Under the pieces are notes generated by a model. That model was given only the letters and a program-made list of their open reading frames with translations, was not told where the DNA came from and searched no databases. A DNA stretch of 64,000 nucleotides, from positions 372,001 through 436,000 of the forward strand of contig JAHBXC010000002.1 in the NCBI GenBank assembly GCA_019636675.1. The letters are read 5' to 3'. Below, one piece after another: positions 35,913 to 44,966 of this stretch. How positions within the stretch are numbered: position 1 is the first letter of the stretch; the number at the start of each line of letters is the position of its first letter. The translations under genes and the position numbers were made by a program. The stretch comes from Phycisphaeraceae bacterium (GTDB lineage Bacteria; Planctomycetota; Phycisphaerae; Phycisphaerales; UBA1924).

Positions 35913-36677
35913 TCACCGGCGCGTCTTGGCGGTCGCCAGCCCGCCGTCGACGCCGAAGACCTGCCCGGTCACGAACGCGGCCTCTGGCGAGAGCAGCCAG
36001 GCGATGACGGGGGCGACGTCGCCCGGCGCGCCGATCCGCCCCAGCGGGTGCATCGCGATGGAGGCCTGAAGGGCGACCTCGTTCCCGGTGATCCGCGACG
36101 CCAGGGGCGTGTCGATCAGCCCGGGCGCGACGGCGTTCACTCGCAGGCCCATCGTCGAGTAGGTGGCCGCGGCGGACTGCGCCAGCCCGATGACGCCCGC
36201 TTTGGCGGCGGCGATCGCTTCGTGGTTGGCCAGCCCGATGCGCGCCGCGCACGAGCTCATGAGCACGACCGACCCGCCGCGCTCCCCGTTGGAGCGCATC
36301 TGCGCCGCAGACGCACGCACGACCCCGAACGCGGAGGTCAGGTTGAGCCGGATCGTCTCTTCCCACTCGGCGCTGGTGGTGAGGTGCGCGGGCTTGAGGA
36401 TGATCGAGCCGACGAGATTGACCGCGCCGTCGATGCGCCCGAACCGCTCCTTCGCGGCCTTGAACAGCGCGTCGATGGCCTCGAACGAGACCGCGTCGCA
36501 CTCGAAGGCGGCCGTCTCGGGCGCGTCGAGCGAGGCGCTCAGTTCCTCGAGCCGGTCCATCCGGCGCGCCGCGAGGGCGAGCCGCGCGCCCCTCGCGCCG
36601 AGTCGTGCGCAGACTTCGCGTCCGATGCCTCCTGTCGCGCCGAGAACCACATAGACCGGGGATTCTGCGTTCGTCAT
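35913..36677 (-). CDS. SDR-family oxidoreductase-like protein with altered catalytic motif
   Basis: 254 residues. The cofactor loop [18 protein letters not shown] and the NLVGS segment (in place of NNAG) fit a short-chain dehydrogenase. The catalytic site is unusual: after [18 protein letters not shown] the chain reads IAAAK, so the position four before the Lys that is Tyr in SDRs is Ile. C-terminal [13 protein letters not shown] and [12 protein letters not shown] are normal. The same NHEAIAAAK pattern occurs in an SDR subgroup as I recall it, so it is probably not damage. Function unknown. Start chosen at 36677, directly after GTGAGG. Confidence 0.78.
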   Translation of the reverse strand: MTNAESPVYVVLGATGGIGREVCARLGARGARLALAARRMDRLEELSASLDAPETAAFECDAVSFEAIDALFKAAKERFGRIDGAVNLVGSIILKPAHLTTSAEWEETIRLNLTSAFGVVRASAAQMRSNGERGGSVVLMSSCAARIGLANHEAIAAAKAGVIGLAQSAAATYSTMGLRVNAVAPGLIDTPLASRITGNEVALQASIAMHPLGRIGAPGDVAPVIAWLLSPEAAFVTGQVFGVDGGLATAKTRR

Positions 36678-36718
36678 CCTCACGGGTTCGCCGGGGCATG
36701 TCGTCTGGATGAGGGCGA

Positions 36719-38155
36719 TCAGGGCGCGAGCGCGTCGAGGTCGCGCTCGCCCACGAGACCGAGTTCCCACCGCAGCGCCTCGTCGAGGGTCGGGGTGAGA
36801 AAGCCGAAACCGGCTCGTTCGAGCGTCGCGGGCCTCACGCGCTGGTCGCTCAGGAGCGCCTCGTCGGCGATGCCCCCCAGCGCGAGGCGCAGCGCCCAGG
36901 CCGGGTAGACGCCCAGCGCCGGTCGGCGAAGCGCACGCGCCAGCGAGCGGGCGAAATCCCTGTTTGTTACCGGCTGGGGCGCGACGAGGTTGACGGGGCC
37001 GACGAGCGATGGGGTGTGGAGGACGAACTCGGTCGCACCGACGAAATCATCGAGCCCGATCCACGGGAAGCCCTGCGCGCCTGCGCCGAAGGCGCCGCCC
37101 AGCCCGAACTTCCAGGGCGTGAGCAGGCGCGCGAGCAGGGGGGTCTTCGTCCCGACGACGTTCCCGATGCGCAGCAGCGCGACGCGCGCGCCGGCGTCGC
37201 GAGCGCTGGACGTCGCGCGTTCCCACGCGACGCACACGCGGGCGCGGAAGTCATCGCCCGCGCGTGACGTCTCGTCGAGCGTCTCGCCCGGGCGATGCCC
37301 GTAGAACCCGACTGCCGAGGCGCTCAGGAGGGCGCGCCCCTTCGCGTCGGCGCGCTCGGCGCGCGCCAGCGCGTCGGCGATATGTGCTGTTCCTTCGCTG
37401 CGGCTGCGCTCGATCGCGTCGCGCTTCGACGCGGTCCACCTGCCCGGTATGGGCTCGCCGGCGAGGTGGATGAGCGCGTCGCACTCCTCGACGCTGCGCT
37501 GGTCGATGACCCCGGCGCGCGGATCCCAGAACGCCTCGCGCCCGAGGGCCGCCGCGTCCTCGCGCGGTTCGCGCCGCACGAAGCGGATCATCGAGTGCCC
37601 CGCGCTCGCCAGATAGCCGACCAGCGACGAACCGAGCGAACCGGACGCGCCGGTGACGCCGATGGTCAGGCGCGGCTCGCGGGCGAATCGTTCGTGACGG
37701 GCGAGGTCGCGCGCCGTGCGCAGATGCCGGAACGCGAACATGCGAACGAGCTGCTTTCGCGCCAGCCCGCCCCCGATCGCGTTCCCGAGCGTCCCCCCGG
37801 GCAGCGCGTACTCGATCCGGTCGTGCAGGACGCTGCGCGCGTCGTCGCCCGAGGGGTGCTCCTCGAAGGCGTGGGTGTGGACCCACGACGCGAACGGCCC
37901 GCGGACCTGCTCGTCGCGGAAGCGTTCTCCCTCGACGAACCCGAAGTGGCGAGCCTCCCATGGGAGCGAGAGCGGGCCCTTCTTCAGGCGCATGACTAGG
38001 CGGTCGCCCTCTCGGATTGACCCGGTGCGCTCGACGACGCGGATCGTCTCCCAGGGCGGCGCCAGACGCTCGAACGCGCCCGGGCTCGCGTGGAAATCGA
38101 ACAACGCTCGCCGGGGGGCAGGCATGGTCGAGCGAAGGTCGAGAACGCTGCTCAT
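36719..38155 (-). CDS. TIGR01777-type epimerase with N-terminal SRPBCC domain
   Basis: 478 residues. The first 150 are an SRPBCC/polyketide-cyclase-like domain ([46 protein letters not shown]). From about 165 an NAD-binding epimerase follows: [40 protein letters not shown] and [13 protein letters not shown], the YfcH/SulA-like TIGR01777 signature; [16 protein letters not shown] and the C-terminal DUF1731 ([15 protein letters not shown] ... [16 protein letters not shown]) complete it. This fusion is common in several phyla; the substrate is unknown. The SDR gene follows 41 nt downstream. Confidence 0.88.
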   Translation of the reverse strand: MSSVLDLRSTMPAPRRALFDFHASPGAFERLAPPWETIRVVERTGSIREGDRLVMRLKKGPLSLPWEARHFGFVEGERFRDEQVRGPFASWVHTHAFEEHPSGDDARSVLHDRIEYALPGGTLGNAIGGGLARKQLVRMFAFRHLRTARDLARHERFAREPRLTIGVTGASGSLGSSLVGYLASAGHSMIRFVRREPREDAAALGREAFWDPRAGVIDQRSVEECDALIHLAGEPIPGRWTASKRDAIERSRSEGTAHIADALARAERADAKGRALLSASAVGFYGHRPGETLDETSRAGDDFRARVCVAWERATSSARDAGARVALLRIGNVVGTKTPLLARLLTPWKFGLGGAFGAGAQGFPWIGLDDFVGATEFVLHTPSLVGPVNLVAPQPVTNRDFARSLARALRRPALGVYPAWALRLALGGIADEALLSDQRVRPATLERAGFGFLTPTLDEALRWELGLVGERDLDALAP

Positions 38156-38206
38156 GCGTGGTCGTTTCGACGAGCGCGAGTGAGCCGATTCAGCGACACG
38201 CCGCGT

Positions 38207-38773
38207 TCACCTGCGCCGGGCGGCGGTGTAGCTCGTCGAGGTGAGCGCGTTGCTGGGCGCTCTGCCCGAAGAACTGACCATCGCGCCGGTGCGTCGGTTG
38301 ACGCGCATGGAGGGAGTTCCACCCGGGATCGTGCCGCGCTGCACCATCGTGGGCGTCTCCAGCGCGCTGTAGGTGGGCACGCGGAGGGGGTCTGAGCGAC
38401 CGCCGCCGGCGCGTCCGGTCGTGAAGGTTCCCGAGCCCGTCTCGATCGTGAAGGCCCGCCCGCCCGAGAGGCGCGTGTCGACGCCGCCGGATGTCGAGCG
38501 CCCGGGGCGGTACACCCCGGAGCTGAGCCCGGCCTGCCCACCTCCGAAGCTGGGCGTCAGGTTGTACGACTGGCTCTGAAGGCCGGGTGCACGGTTGCGC
38601 GAGGTGGAAGTGTTGAAGCCGCTGCCGTCGACGCGCAGGTTCGCGTCGAGCGCGTGCCCGCCCACGACCTGGACCTGCAACGCGACGGCCAGAGTCCCGA
38701 GGGCGCACAGCGCGCCCAGGGCGACCGCCAGAACCGCGGCGCGGCGTCGATCGCTTTGTTGAGTGGTTCGCAT
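38207..38773 (-). CDS. Hypothetical membrane-anchored Ser/Gly/Thr-rich protein
   Basis: 188 residues. One N-terminal membrane span (about 10-33, AAVLAVALGALCALGTLAVAL), then a low-complexity exterior rich in Ser, Gly, Thr and Arg with many TxxT/GxxS stretches (SGGRAFTIETGSGTFTTGRAGG). Probably disordered. GGAG precedes the ATG. The FKBP-like gene is 21 nt upstream on the same strand, so the two may be one unit. Not recognised. Confidence 0.55.
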   Translation of the reverse strand: MRTTQQSDRRRAAVLAVALGALCALGTLAVALQVQVVGGHALDANLRVDGSGFNTSTSRNRAPGLQSQSYNLTPSFGGGQAGLSSGVYRPGRSTSGGVDTRLSGGRAFTIETGSGTFTTGRAGGGRSDPLRVPTYSALETPTMVQRGTIPGGTPSMRVNRRTGAMVSSSGRAPSNALTSTSYTAARRR

Positions 38774-38794
38774 GAGAAGTGGTGCTCCGCCTGT

Positions 38795-39553
38795 TCAGTT
38801 CTTGACGGAGACAAGCTCGAGATCGACCACGACCGTCTCGTTGGGGCCGATGTCCGGGTCGCGACCGGCCAGCCCGTACGCGCGATCGGGGGGGACCGCG
38901 ACATACACGCGCTCGCCGACGCGCATTTTGCGCACAAACTCCTGCACGCCGGGCAGCATGGTGTCGAGGCGGAACTCCGTGCCGCGCCCTCGCGCGACCT
39001 CGTGCCCGCTGGGCAGCATGCTGACGAAGTTGACGACGACCGTCCTGGCGTTGGTCGCTTCGGGCCCTTCACCGGGGCGCACAACCGAGAAGATCACGCC
39101 GGTGGGCAGCGTCGTGGCGCCTTCGCGCTTGGCGAAGGACTGCCGGAACGACGAGCCGACTTCCTCGTTGTGGCGCGCGAGGGCTGCGAAGACCGGGTCG
39201 CTGGCCAAGCGGGCCCGCGCGCCGCGCTCGGCGACCTCGTGGTGCAGGGCGGTCAGCACGGTTTCCATCTTCGCGGGATCGATGGACGGGTTCGCGTTCT
39301 TGAGCCCGTCGCCGAAGCCCTTGATGAGCGCCTCGATATCCGTCGAGACGCCGTCGGACGCGAGGCGCTCCGCGACATCGCGACCCAGGTCGTACCCGAT
39401 GCTGTATCCGGATTCGGCCGGCGTCGCGGCCGGGGCCCGACCCATCTGACCGATCGCCACGAGGGGCGTCAGCGCGAACAGCGCGATCGCGCCCGTGACG
39501 AAGAGCGTGGAGCGGGAGGGACGAGAGCGCAACGGCGCAACCATGGATGGCAT
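38795..39553 (-). CDS. Exported FKBP-type peptidyl-prolyl isomerase
   Basis: 252 residues. Signal peptide or anchor about 18-36. About 50-130 is the helical FkpA/Mip-type dimerisation part (YSIGYDLGRDVAERLASDGV, IEALIKGFGDGL). The FKBP domain is about 150-252: TGVIFSVVRPGEG, VVVNFVSMLPSGHEV, FRLDTMLPGVQEFVRKMRVG, VYVAVPPDRAYG, and the last strand VVVDLELVSVKN. Likely a periplasmic folding factor. Start: ATG with AGGA 8 nt upstream. Overlap with a longer in-frame reading is not needed. Confidence 0.85.
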   Translation of the reverse strand: MPSMVAPLRSRPSRSTLFVTGAIALFALTPLVAIGQMGRAPAATPAESGYSIGYDLGRDVAERLASDGVSTDIEALIKGFGDGLKNANPSIDPAKMETVLTALHHEVAERGARARLASDPVFAALARHNEEVGSSFRQSFAKREGATTLPTGVIFSVVRPGEGPEATNARTVVVNFVSMLPSGHEVARGRGTEFRLDTMLPGVQEFVRKMRVGERVYVAVPPDRAYGLAGRDPDIGPNETVVVDLELVSVKN

Positions 39554-39632
39554 CGGCGAGTTCCTGCTGGGAGGCGGGTCGTTCTGGACGCGAAGTGTAT
39601 CACCGGTTCCCGGGTGGTTCGCCTGCAACTCC

Positions 39633-40343
39633 TCAGCCCCACAGGATCACCGGCAGCCCGTGCTCTTCGCTCAGGGTCAGCATCCGCTCCATCTCGTGCA
39701 GGGTCCAGCAGATGGCGCCTTGCGGCCAGCCGTGTGCCTCCCCCTTGTACCCGGCCGGGATGCCCAGCTCCTCGCGCAGGGCCCGGACATCGCGGAGCAC
39801 CGCCGGTGCGCTGCTCGCCAGACTGTACATCTCCCTCCCGTTCACGACTCTCGGGTCCACCTTCACCGGGAGGTCGAACTCGCAGGGAAGCAGATACCCG
39901 ACATCGACCCGCAGCGTGATGAGATTCCGGTGCCGAATCGGTCGTGGGTTCTGGCTGAACGCCCGCCACGCAGGGTGGGCGTAGGGGTGCTGATTCTCGG
40001 GGATGGTCACCGGCCCGAGCACGTCCTCGTACTGGATAGCCATCGCGTAGGTCGCCAGCGTGAGCACCCCGTTGGCCTGCTCGGCGTACTGGGTCGGGCC
40101 GTCGTCGTTCCAGTCGATCGTCGACCCGGGGCGGGCCCGCGCGACCTCACGCTTCATCCGCTCGACCCAGAGCCGACACCGGCGCTCTTCGAGCTTATCG
40201 ATGGGCTTGCCCTCGCCGATCTGCACCGCGCGCCCGTCCGGGGTGATGACCCCGGCCTTTTCCCCGAAGAGGCGCTGCATCGCCGTGGACACATCTCCGG
40301 CGCGAAAACGCCACAGCGGCATCACATACGCATCGACACCCAT
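39633..40343 (-). CDS. Hypothetical cytoplasmic protein
   Basis: 236 residues, start MGVDAYVMPLWRFRAGD with AAAGGA about 10 nt upstream. No signal peptide or membrane span. Contains WNDDGPTQYAEQANGVLTLATYAMAIQYED and a C-terminal segment HGWPQGAICWTLHEMERML. The pattern of a short N-terminal strand followed by an acidic tryptophan-rich body recalls uncharacterised bacterial proteins of the immunity-protein type, but I cannot assign a family. Confidence 0.55.
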   Translation of the reverse strand: MGVDAYVMPLWRFRAGDVSTAMQRLFGEKAGVITPDGRAVQIGEGKPIDKLEERRCRLWVERMKREVARARPGSTIDWNDDGPTQYAEQANGVLTLATYAMAIQYEDVLGPVTIPENQHPYAHPAWRAFSQNPRPIRHRNLITLRVDVGYLLPCEFDLPVKVDPRVVNGREMYSLASSAPAVLRDVRALREELGIPAGYKGEAHGWPQGAICWTLHEMERMLTLSEEHGLPVILWG

Positions 40344-40494
40344 AGATCGCGATTCCTTTCCCGGCGATAGCCCCCGAGCCCCGTGCCCGGGGGGCATCCC
40401 CTCCGTCGGCGCCAAGGATTGCAGAATCCGGGGGAAGAGTCCAGCGTGGGTCGTCCGGGCCGGCCCGTCTCAGACGCCGGGCTCACCGGGCGAC

Positions 40495-41442
40495 TCAGCC
40501 GATCGCCTTGGCCGCGATGCGCTCGGGCGAGGGGGTGCGGATGTTCCGCGCCAGCCCGACCGCCTTCATGGCCTTGATCACCAGGTAGCTGGTGTCGATC
40601 TCCCACCAGCTCAGCCCGTGCCGGGCCGAGGCGGGGAAGGCGTGGTGGTTGTTGTGCCAGCCCTCGCCGAACGCGAGGATTGCGCAAAGAAAGTTGTTGC
40701 GGCTCTCGTCGTGGCTCTGGAAGCGCTGGCGCCCCCAGATGTGGCAGATCGAGTTCACGCTCCAGGTGACATGGTGCACCAGGAAGATGCGCACGAACCC
40801 GCCCCACAGGAGCCCGAGCAGAACGCCGAACCAGCTCATGGTGAGCAGCCCGCCAAGCGCGGCCGGGATGATCAGCCCCAGCGCAACCCAAATCGGGAAG
40901 GTCTTGCTCAGGAACCGGACGAGCCCGTCTTTCATGAGGTCGGGGGCGTAGCGGGACTCATCGACGACGCGACCACGGAACAGCCAGCCCATATGCGCGT
41001 GCCACGCGCCGCGGAGCAGCCCGAAGAACGTGCCGCCGTGCGCGTGGGGCGAGTGCGGGTCTTCCTCATCATCGCTGTGCTGGTGATGCTGGCGATGGGT
41101 GGCGACCCAGGTGATGATCGGCCCTTCGGCGGCCATCGAGCCGAGCACGCCGATGATGAACGTCATCACGCGCCCGGTCTCAAAGGACTTATGCGTGAAC
41201 AGCCGGTGGTAACCCACCGTGACGCCAAGCCCGGTGAGGACATACATCACCAGCAGCAGGACAAGGTGCGTCCAGTTGAATCCCAGGGGCCACAGCAGCC
41301 CGATCGCCGTCAACAGACCAGCGAAGGGCAGGATCACCGCGAGCAGATACATGATCCGCGTCGCGAGCGGCGCCTTGCGCGGGGCATGGGGAGCGGTCGG
41401 GATGTCGGTATGGAGAGCGGAGGCGGCGTCGTTCACGGGCAC
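40495..41442 (-). CDS. Membrane fatty-acid (acyl-CoA/acyl-lipid delta-9) desaturase
   Basis: 315 residues. Adds a double bond to an acyl chain with a di-iron centre. The three His boxes are present: GYHRLFTH (HxxxxH), ATHRQHHQHSD (HxxHH) and FGEGWHNNHHAFP (HxxHH), with the extra NxxxH-type ligands of the stearoyl-CoA class. Four membrane spans (about 28-50, 52-70, 160-180, 185-205). GTG start. Works in membrane-fluidity adjustment; the electron donor is not in the window. Confidence 0.9.
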   Translation of the reverse strand: MPVNDAASALHTDIPTAPHAPRKAPLATRIMYLLAVILPFAGLLTAIGLLWPLGFNWTHLVLLLVMYVLTGLGVTVGYHRLFTHKSFETGRVMTFIIGVLGSMAAEGPIITWVATHRQHHQHSDDEEDPHSPHAHGGTFFGLLRGAWHAHMGWLFRGRVVDESRYAPDLMKDGLVRFLSKTFPIWVALGLIIPAALGGLLTMSWFGVLLGLLWGGFVRIFLVHHVTWSVNSICHIWGRQRFQSHDESRNNFLCAILAFGEGWHNNHHAFPASARHGLSWWEIDTSYLVIKAMKAVGLARNIRTPSPERIAAKAIG

Positions 41443-41541
41443 CTACATCGTACACTTGGGCGCCGACGGATCACTTCCGCATGACCGGAGGAACGGCGCT
41501 CGGTTCAGCGTGGATGATACGCCAGAGTCGCTCGCTTTGTT

Positions 41542-44208
41542 TCAGGGCGCGGGGGATCCGGAGGCCGACCCGACGCCGTTTGCGCCCGTCGTCGGCCGCG
41601 CCGATTCCAGCCGATCGATGGAGCGAAGCGCCACCTCTCGCGAGGGCGCGTAGGGCCCTGCGTTCGGCCCGTCGAGGATCGCGGCGCATTCGCGATACGC
41701 CTCGATCGCCTCGCCCGTCATGCCCGCCAGCTCGAGAGCCCCCCCGTGGGTCTCGAGGAACATTCCCAAAAACGGGTGGTTCTCGGGGAGCGACCCGCGC
41801 GCCAACTCGATCTGCTCGCCGGACTGCGCGATCAGCCCCTCGCCGTCTCCCATCGCCACCCGGCACCGGATCAGCTCGTTCATGATGACCAGCGTGCGCA
41901 TGTGCGACGGGCCGTACACCCGCGCAGCAGCGCTGTGCGTCTCTTCGAACAGCGCCCTCGCCTCGCGCTTCTCGTCCAACCCCCGGTGCGATTTCGCGAG
42001 ATTGAACGAGGCGAGGATCGTGCCGGGGTGATCTTCCCCCAGTATCCGGCGCGAACGCTCGAGACAGTCGACGAGCAGGTCGCGCGCCTCGGCGAAGCGT
42101 CGCTGGTTGTTCCGGAGCGACGCCAGGTTCGATTGCGAGACCAGCGTGTGCGGGTGATCCGGCCCCAGCACGCGGCGCTGCCCCTCGAGCACCCTCAGGT
42201 ACATCGCGTCGGCCTCGTCGTCCCGGTGCAGCAATCCGTACACGATCGCGAGCGCGTTCATCGCCCGAAACAGCCGGGGGTGATCGGGTCCGTAGATCTG
42301 CTCCGTCTGTCGGATCTCAGACTCGTAGAGCGATGCCGCGTCGTCGAGCCGGCCCACCTCCCGATACACGCCGGCGAGCGTGCTCATCGCGGTCAGCAGG
42401 TTGCCGTCTCCGGGAGACAACTCACGCATCGCGAGCGCGTACGCCTCTTCGTGCAGCACGAGCGATTCCGACAGCAAACCCTGCTCGCGTCGCAGCGAAG
42501 CGATGTTCGTCATCGCCACCACGATCAGCCCCGGCTCCGCCGACGGGTTCCGCCGACGCAGCTCCAGCACCCGCTCATACTGCGGCGCCGCCTCCGCGTA
42601 CCGCCCCGCGGCGCGATGGAGGTGACCGAGCGTGTTGCGCATCCGCAGCGTGCGCTCGTCGGCTTCCCCGAACGCGACGACGCCCAGCTCCACCGCGCGC
42701 TCCGCGAAGGGCAGCGCGACCGCGTGTTCTCCGACATCGAAATAGGTCCGCGCGATGGTGTGACGCAGCTCCGCCTCCACCGCCGGGTGCTCGAAATCCC
42801 GTTGCTCCATCCTGTCGCCCGCCGCACGCAGCAGGTCGAGCAGGGTGACCGAGCGGTCCTGCGTGCGCTCCGGGCTGACCGCGGCGATGAGGTCGTCGAC
42901 GAGGAACGCGTTGATCTCCTCGGCGATCGACGCCTGCAGAGCCGCCTCGTTGCGGTCTCGCACCGCGATTCGCTCCGCGTTCAGCGTGCGCAGCAGAAGC
43001 CCGGTGATCACCGCCAGCGACGCGACCAGCACCGCGAACGCCGCGCCGACGCCGGCCACCAGCGGCTTGTTGCGCTTCGCGAACTTCGAGAGCTGGTAGG
43101 TCGCGCTCGGGCGGCGCGCCAGGATCGGCTCGTTCGCCAGATACCGGCGCAGGTCCACCCCGAACTCCGAGGCCGATTGATACCGACGCGACCGATCCTT
43201 CTCCAGCGCCTTGCCGACGATCGTTTCGACATCGCCGCGCAGCGAACGGTCGTTCGTGCTCAGCGAGGTGGGGTCCACCTCACGGATCACGCGAACCGCC
43301 TCGTTGATCGCGCGCGAACGAACCTCGTAGGGCAGCCGACCGGTGAGCAGCTCGTACGCGACGACCCCCAGCGAGTACACATCGCTGCGCGTGTCGATCG
43401 CATCGGTCTCGCCCCCCGCCTGCTCGGGGCTCATGTAGGGCAGCGTGCCGACGAGCAGCCCCGATTCGGTCCGGTAGGTCGGGGTGTCCGCGGGCGACTC
43501 GATCGCGCGAGCGACGCCGAAGTCGAGGATCTTCGGCTGGCCGGACTCCTCGACCAGGATGTTGGCGGGCTTGAGGTCGCGATGAATCACCCCGTGCTGG
43601 TGCGCGTGGTGGACCGCGTCACAGATCCGCGCGAGCAGCGCGAGTCGATCGCGCGTCGTCAACGATCGGTTCGTCGCGTACTCCAGCAGCGGGAGCCCCT
43701 CGACGAGCTCCATCGTGAAGTAGGGCTGCGATACGCCGGCGTGGTCCGACATGCCCGCGTCGAAGATCCGCGCGATGCCCGGATCGGTGAGGCGCCCCAG
43801 CGCTTCGATCTCGTAGCGGAAGCGACGGAGGGTCCCCTCCGAGATCGCTCCGGGGCGCAGCACCTTGAGCGCCACCCGCCGGCGTGGCTCGTCCTGCTCC
43901 GCTTCGTACACCGTCCCCATCCCGCCGCGACCGAGGCAACGCAGCAGCCGGTAGCGACCGACCCGCTCCGGCATCGGCGCCTCCGCGACGCCGCGCTCGA
44001 GCGCGTCGAGGTCCGGCGCGCCGACGATCGCGCGGTCGAGCACGCCCCGGGTCGCGTCGTCCTCGCGCAGGAGCGCCGCCACTTCTGAGCGGAGCGAGTC
44101 GTCCCCGGCGCAGCGCTCATCGAGGTACGCCTCCCGCTCGGGGCCGCGCAGCCGGCTGGCGGCCAGAAACACCTCCTCGACGCGTTTGAAGCGCTCTGGT
44201 GTGTTCAA
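41542..44208 (-). CDS. Serine/threonine protein kinase with C-terminal TPR repeats
   Basis: 888 residues. The first 80 are a small helical segment typical of planctomycete kinases. Kinase domain about 86-360: GRGGMGTVY (93-101), VALK Lys115, HRDLKPAN (209-216), DFGV (229-232), GTLPYMSPEQAGG. One membrane span at about 383-406, then tetratricopeptide repeats to the end (HTLVSQSNLASLRNNQRRF, HPGTILASFNLAKSHRGL). Start is TTG at 44208, overlapping the TGA of the sigma factor (TTGA); no other start lies before the kinase core. Expected to respond to an outside or periplasmic signal sensed by the repeats; target unknown. Confidence 0.88.
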   Translation of the reverse strand: MNTPERFKRVEEVFLAASRLRGPEREAYLDERCAGDDSLRSEVAALLREDDATRGVLDRAIVGAPDLDALERGVAEAPMPERVGRYRLLRCLGRGGMGTVYEAEQDEPRRRVALKVLRPGAISEGTLRRFRYEIEALGRLTDPGIARIFDAGMSDHAGVSQPYFTMELVEGLPLLEYATNRSLTTRDRLALLARICDAVHHAHQHGVIHRDLKPANILVEESGQPKILDFGVARAIESPADTPTYRTESGLLVGTLPYMSPEQAGGETDAIDTRSDVYSLGVVAYELLTGRLPYEVRSRAINEAVRVIREVDPTSLSTNDRSLRGDVETIVGKALEKDRSRRYQSASEFGVDLRRYLANEPILARRPSATYQLSKFAKRNKPLVAGVGAAFAVLVASLAVITGLLLRTLNAERIAVRDRNEAALQASIAEEINAFLVDDLIAAVSPERTQDRSVTLLDLLRAAGDRMEQRDFEHPAVEAELRHTIARTYFDVGEHAVALPFAERAVELGVVAFGEADERTLRMRNTLGHLHRAAGRYAEAAPQYERVLELRRRNPSAEPGLIVVAMTNIASLRREQGLLSESLVLHEEAYALAMRELSPGDGNLLTAMSTLAGVYREVGRLDDAASLYESEIRQTEQIYGPDHPRLFRAMNALAIVYGLLHRDDEADAMYLRVLEGQRRVLGPDHPHTLVSQSNLASLRNNQRRFAEARDLLVDCLERSRRILGEDHPGTILASFNLAKSHRGLDEKREARALFEETHSAAARVYGPSHMRTLVIMNELIRCRVAMGDGEGLIAQSGEQIELARGSLPENHPFLGMFLETHGGALELAGMTGEAIEAYRECAAILDGPNAGPYAPSREVALRSIDRLESARPTTGANGVGSASGSPAP

Positions 44209-44780
44209 CGGTTCTCGCCCTTCAGCTCGTTATGCAGCCACGCACGGGCCATGCGCCACTCCTCCGACGCCGTGCTGCGCGCGATCCCCATGAGTTCCGC
44301 CGCGTCGGCCTCGTTCAGCCCTGCGAAGAACCGCAGCTCCACGAGGCGTGCCTTGCGCTCGTCGAGGCGCGACAGACGGTCGAGGGCCTCGCTAACCGCG
44401 ATCAAGTCGATGGGGTCCGTTTCTGTCCCGCCCAGATCGGCTTCGACCGCGTCGAGGGTGACCTCGCGCCAGTCGCCGCCTCGCTTCAGGCGCCCGCGCG
44501 AGCGCGCGTGGTCGACGAGGATGTTGCGCATCGCCTTGGCCGCGATCACGAAGAATTGGTTGCGGCTCTTCCACTCGATGGAGGTCTGGTCCACCAGGCG
44601 CAGATACGCCTCGTGGACGAGCGCCGTGGGCTGCAGCGTGTGCTCTTGGCGCTCGCGCCGGAAGAACGCCTCCGCGAGGCTGTGCAGTTCGGCGTAGACA
44701 AGCGGGAGCAGGTCCGCCGCCGCGGCGATCTCTCCCTCGGAAGCTCTATTCAGCAACCGCGTCGCTTCCTGCTGTTTCAT
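44205..44780 (-). CDS. ECF-type RNA polymerase sigma factor (planctomycete TIGR02999-like)
   Basis: 191 residues from the ATG at 44780 (MKQQEATRLL); starts at 44822/44825 add 14-15 residues. Sigma-70 region 2: LLPLVYAELHSLAEAFFRRER and ALVHEAYLRLVDQ, AAKAMRNILVDHAR; region 4: LSRLDERKARLVELRFFAGL followed by NEADAAELMGIARSTASEEW. Matches the ECF group found next to kinases in Planctomycetes. The overlap of its stop with the kinase start predicts coupled translation, and the kinase probably controls this sigma factor by phosphorylation; no anti-sigma factor is present. Confidence 0.88.
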   Translation of the reverse strand: MKQQEATRLLNRASEGEIAAAADLLPLVYAELHSLAEAFFRRERQEHTLQPTALVHEAYLRLVDQTSIEWKSRNQFFVIAAKAMRNILVDHARSRGRLKRGGDWREVTLDAVEADLGGTETDPIDLIAVSEALDRLSRLDERKARLVELRFFAGLNEADAAELMGIARSTASEEWRMARAWLHNELKGENR

Positions 44781-44954
44781 AGTGGGCTGAGCGCCTGGGC
44801 TTCGTGAGGTGACGCGTTCCATCATAACGGAATCTCTGAGAGTCTGGCCCCGGAATAACCATCCCGGACTGGCCGCCGGCCGTCGATACGGATCACAGAG
44901 ACAGGCGACGCGGGGCGACCACGCGCCCGGTGATTCCACGGGATATGCGCGGCA

Positions 44955-44960
44955 TACCCT
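44955..44960 (+). promoter_or_regulatory. -10-like TACCCT of the ABC-F gene, probably leaderless
   Basis: TACCCT lies 6 nt before the GTG at 44967, in the divergent gap with the sigma gene. Confidence 0.4.
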
Positions 44961-44966
44961 CTCCCC

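Noticed and set aside
41746..44088. 780-codon open frame antisense to the kinase
   Set aside because: Arg-rich shadow of the kinase codons with no start site or known motif, while the minus frame has a full kinase domain.
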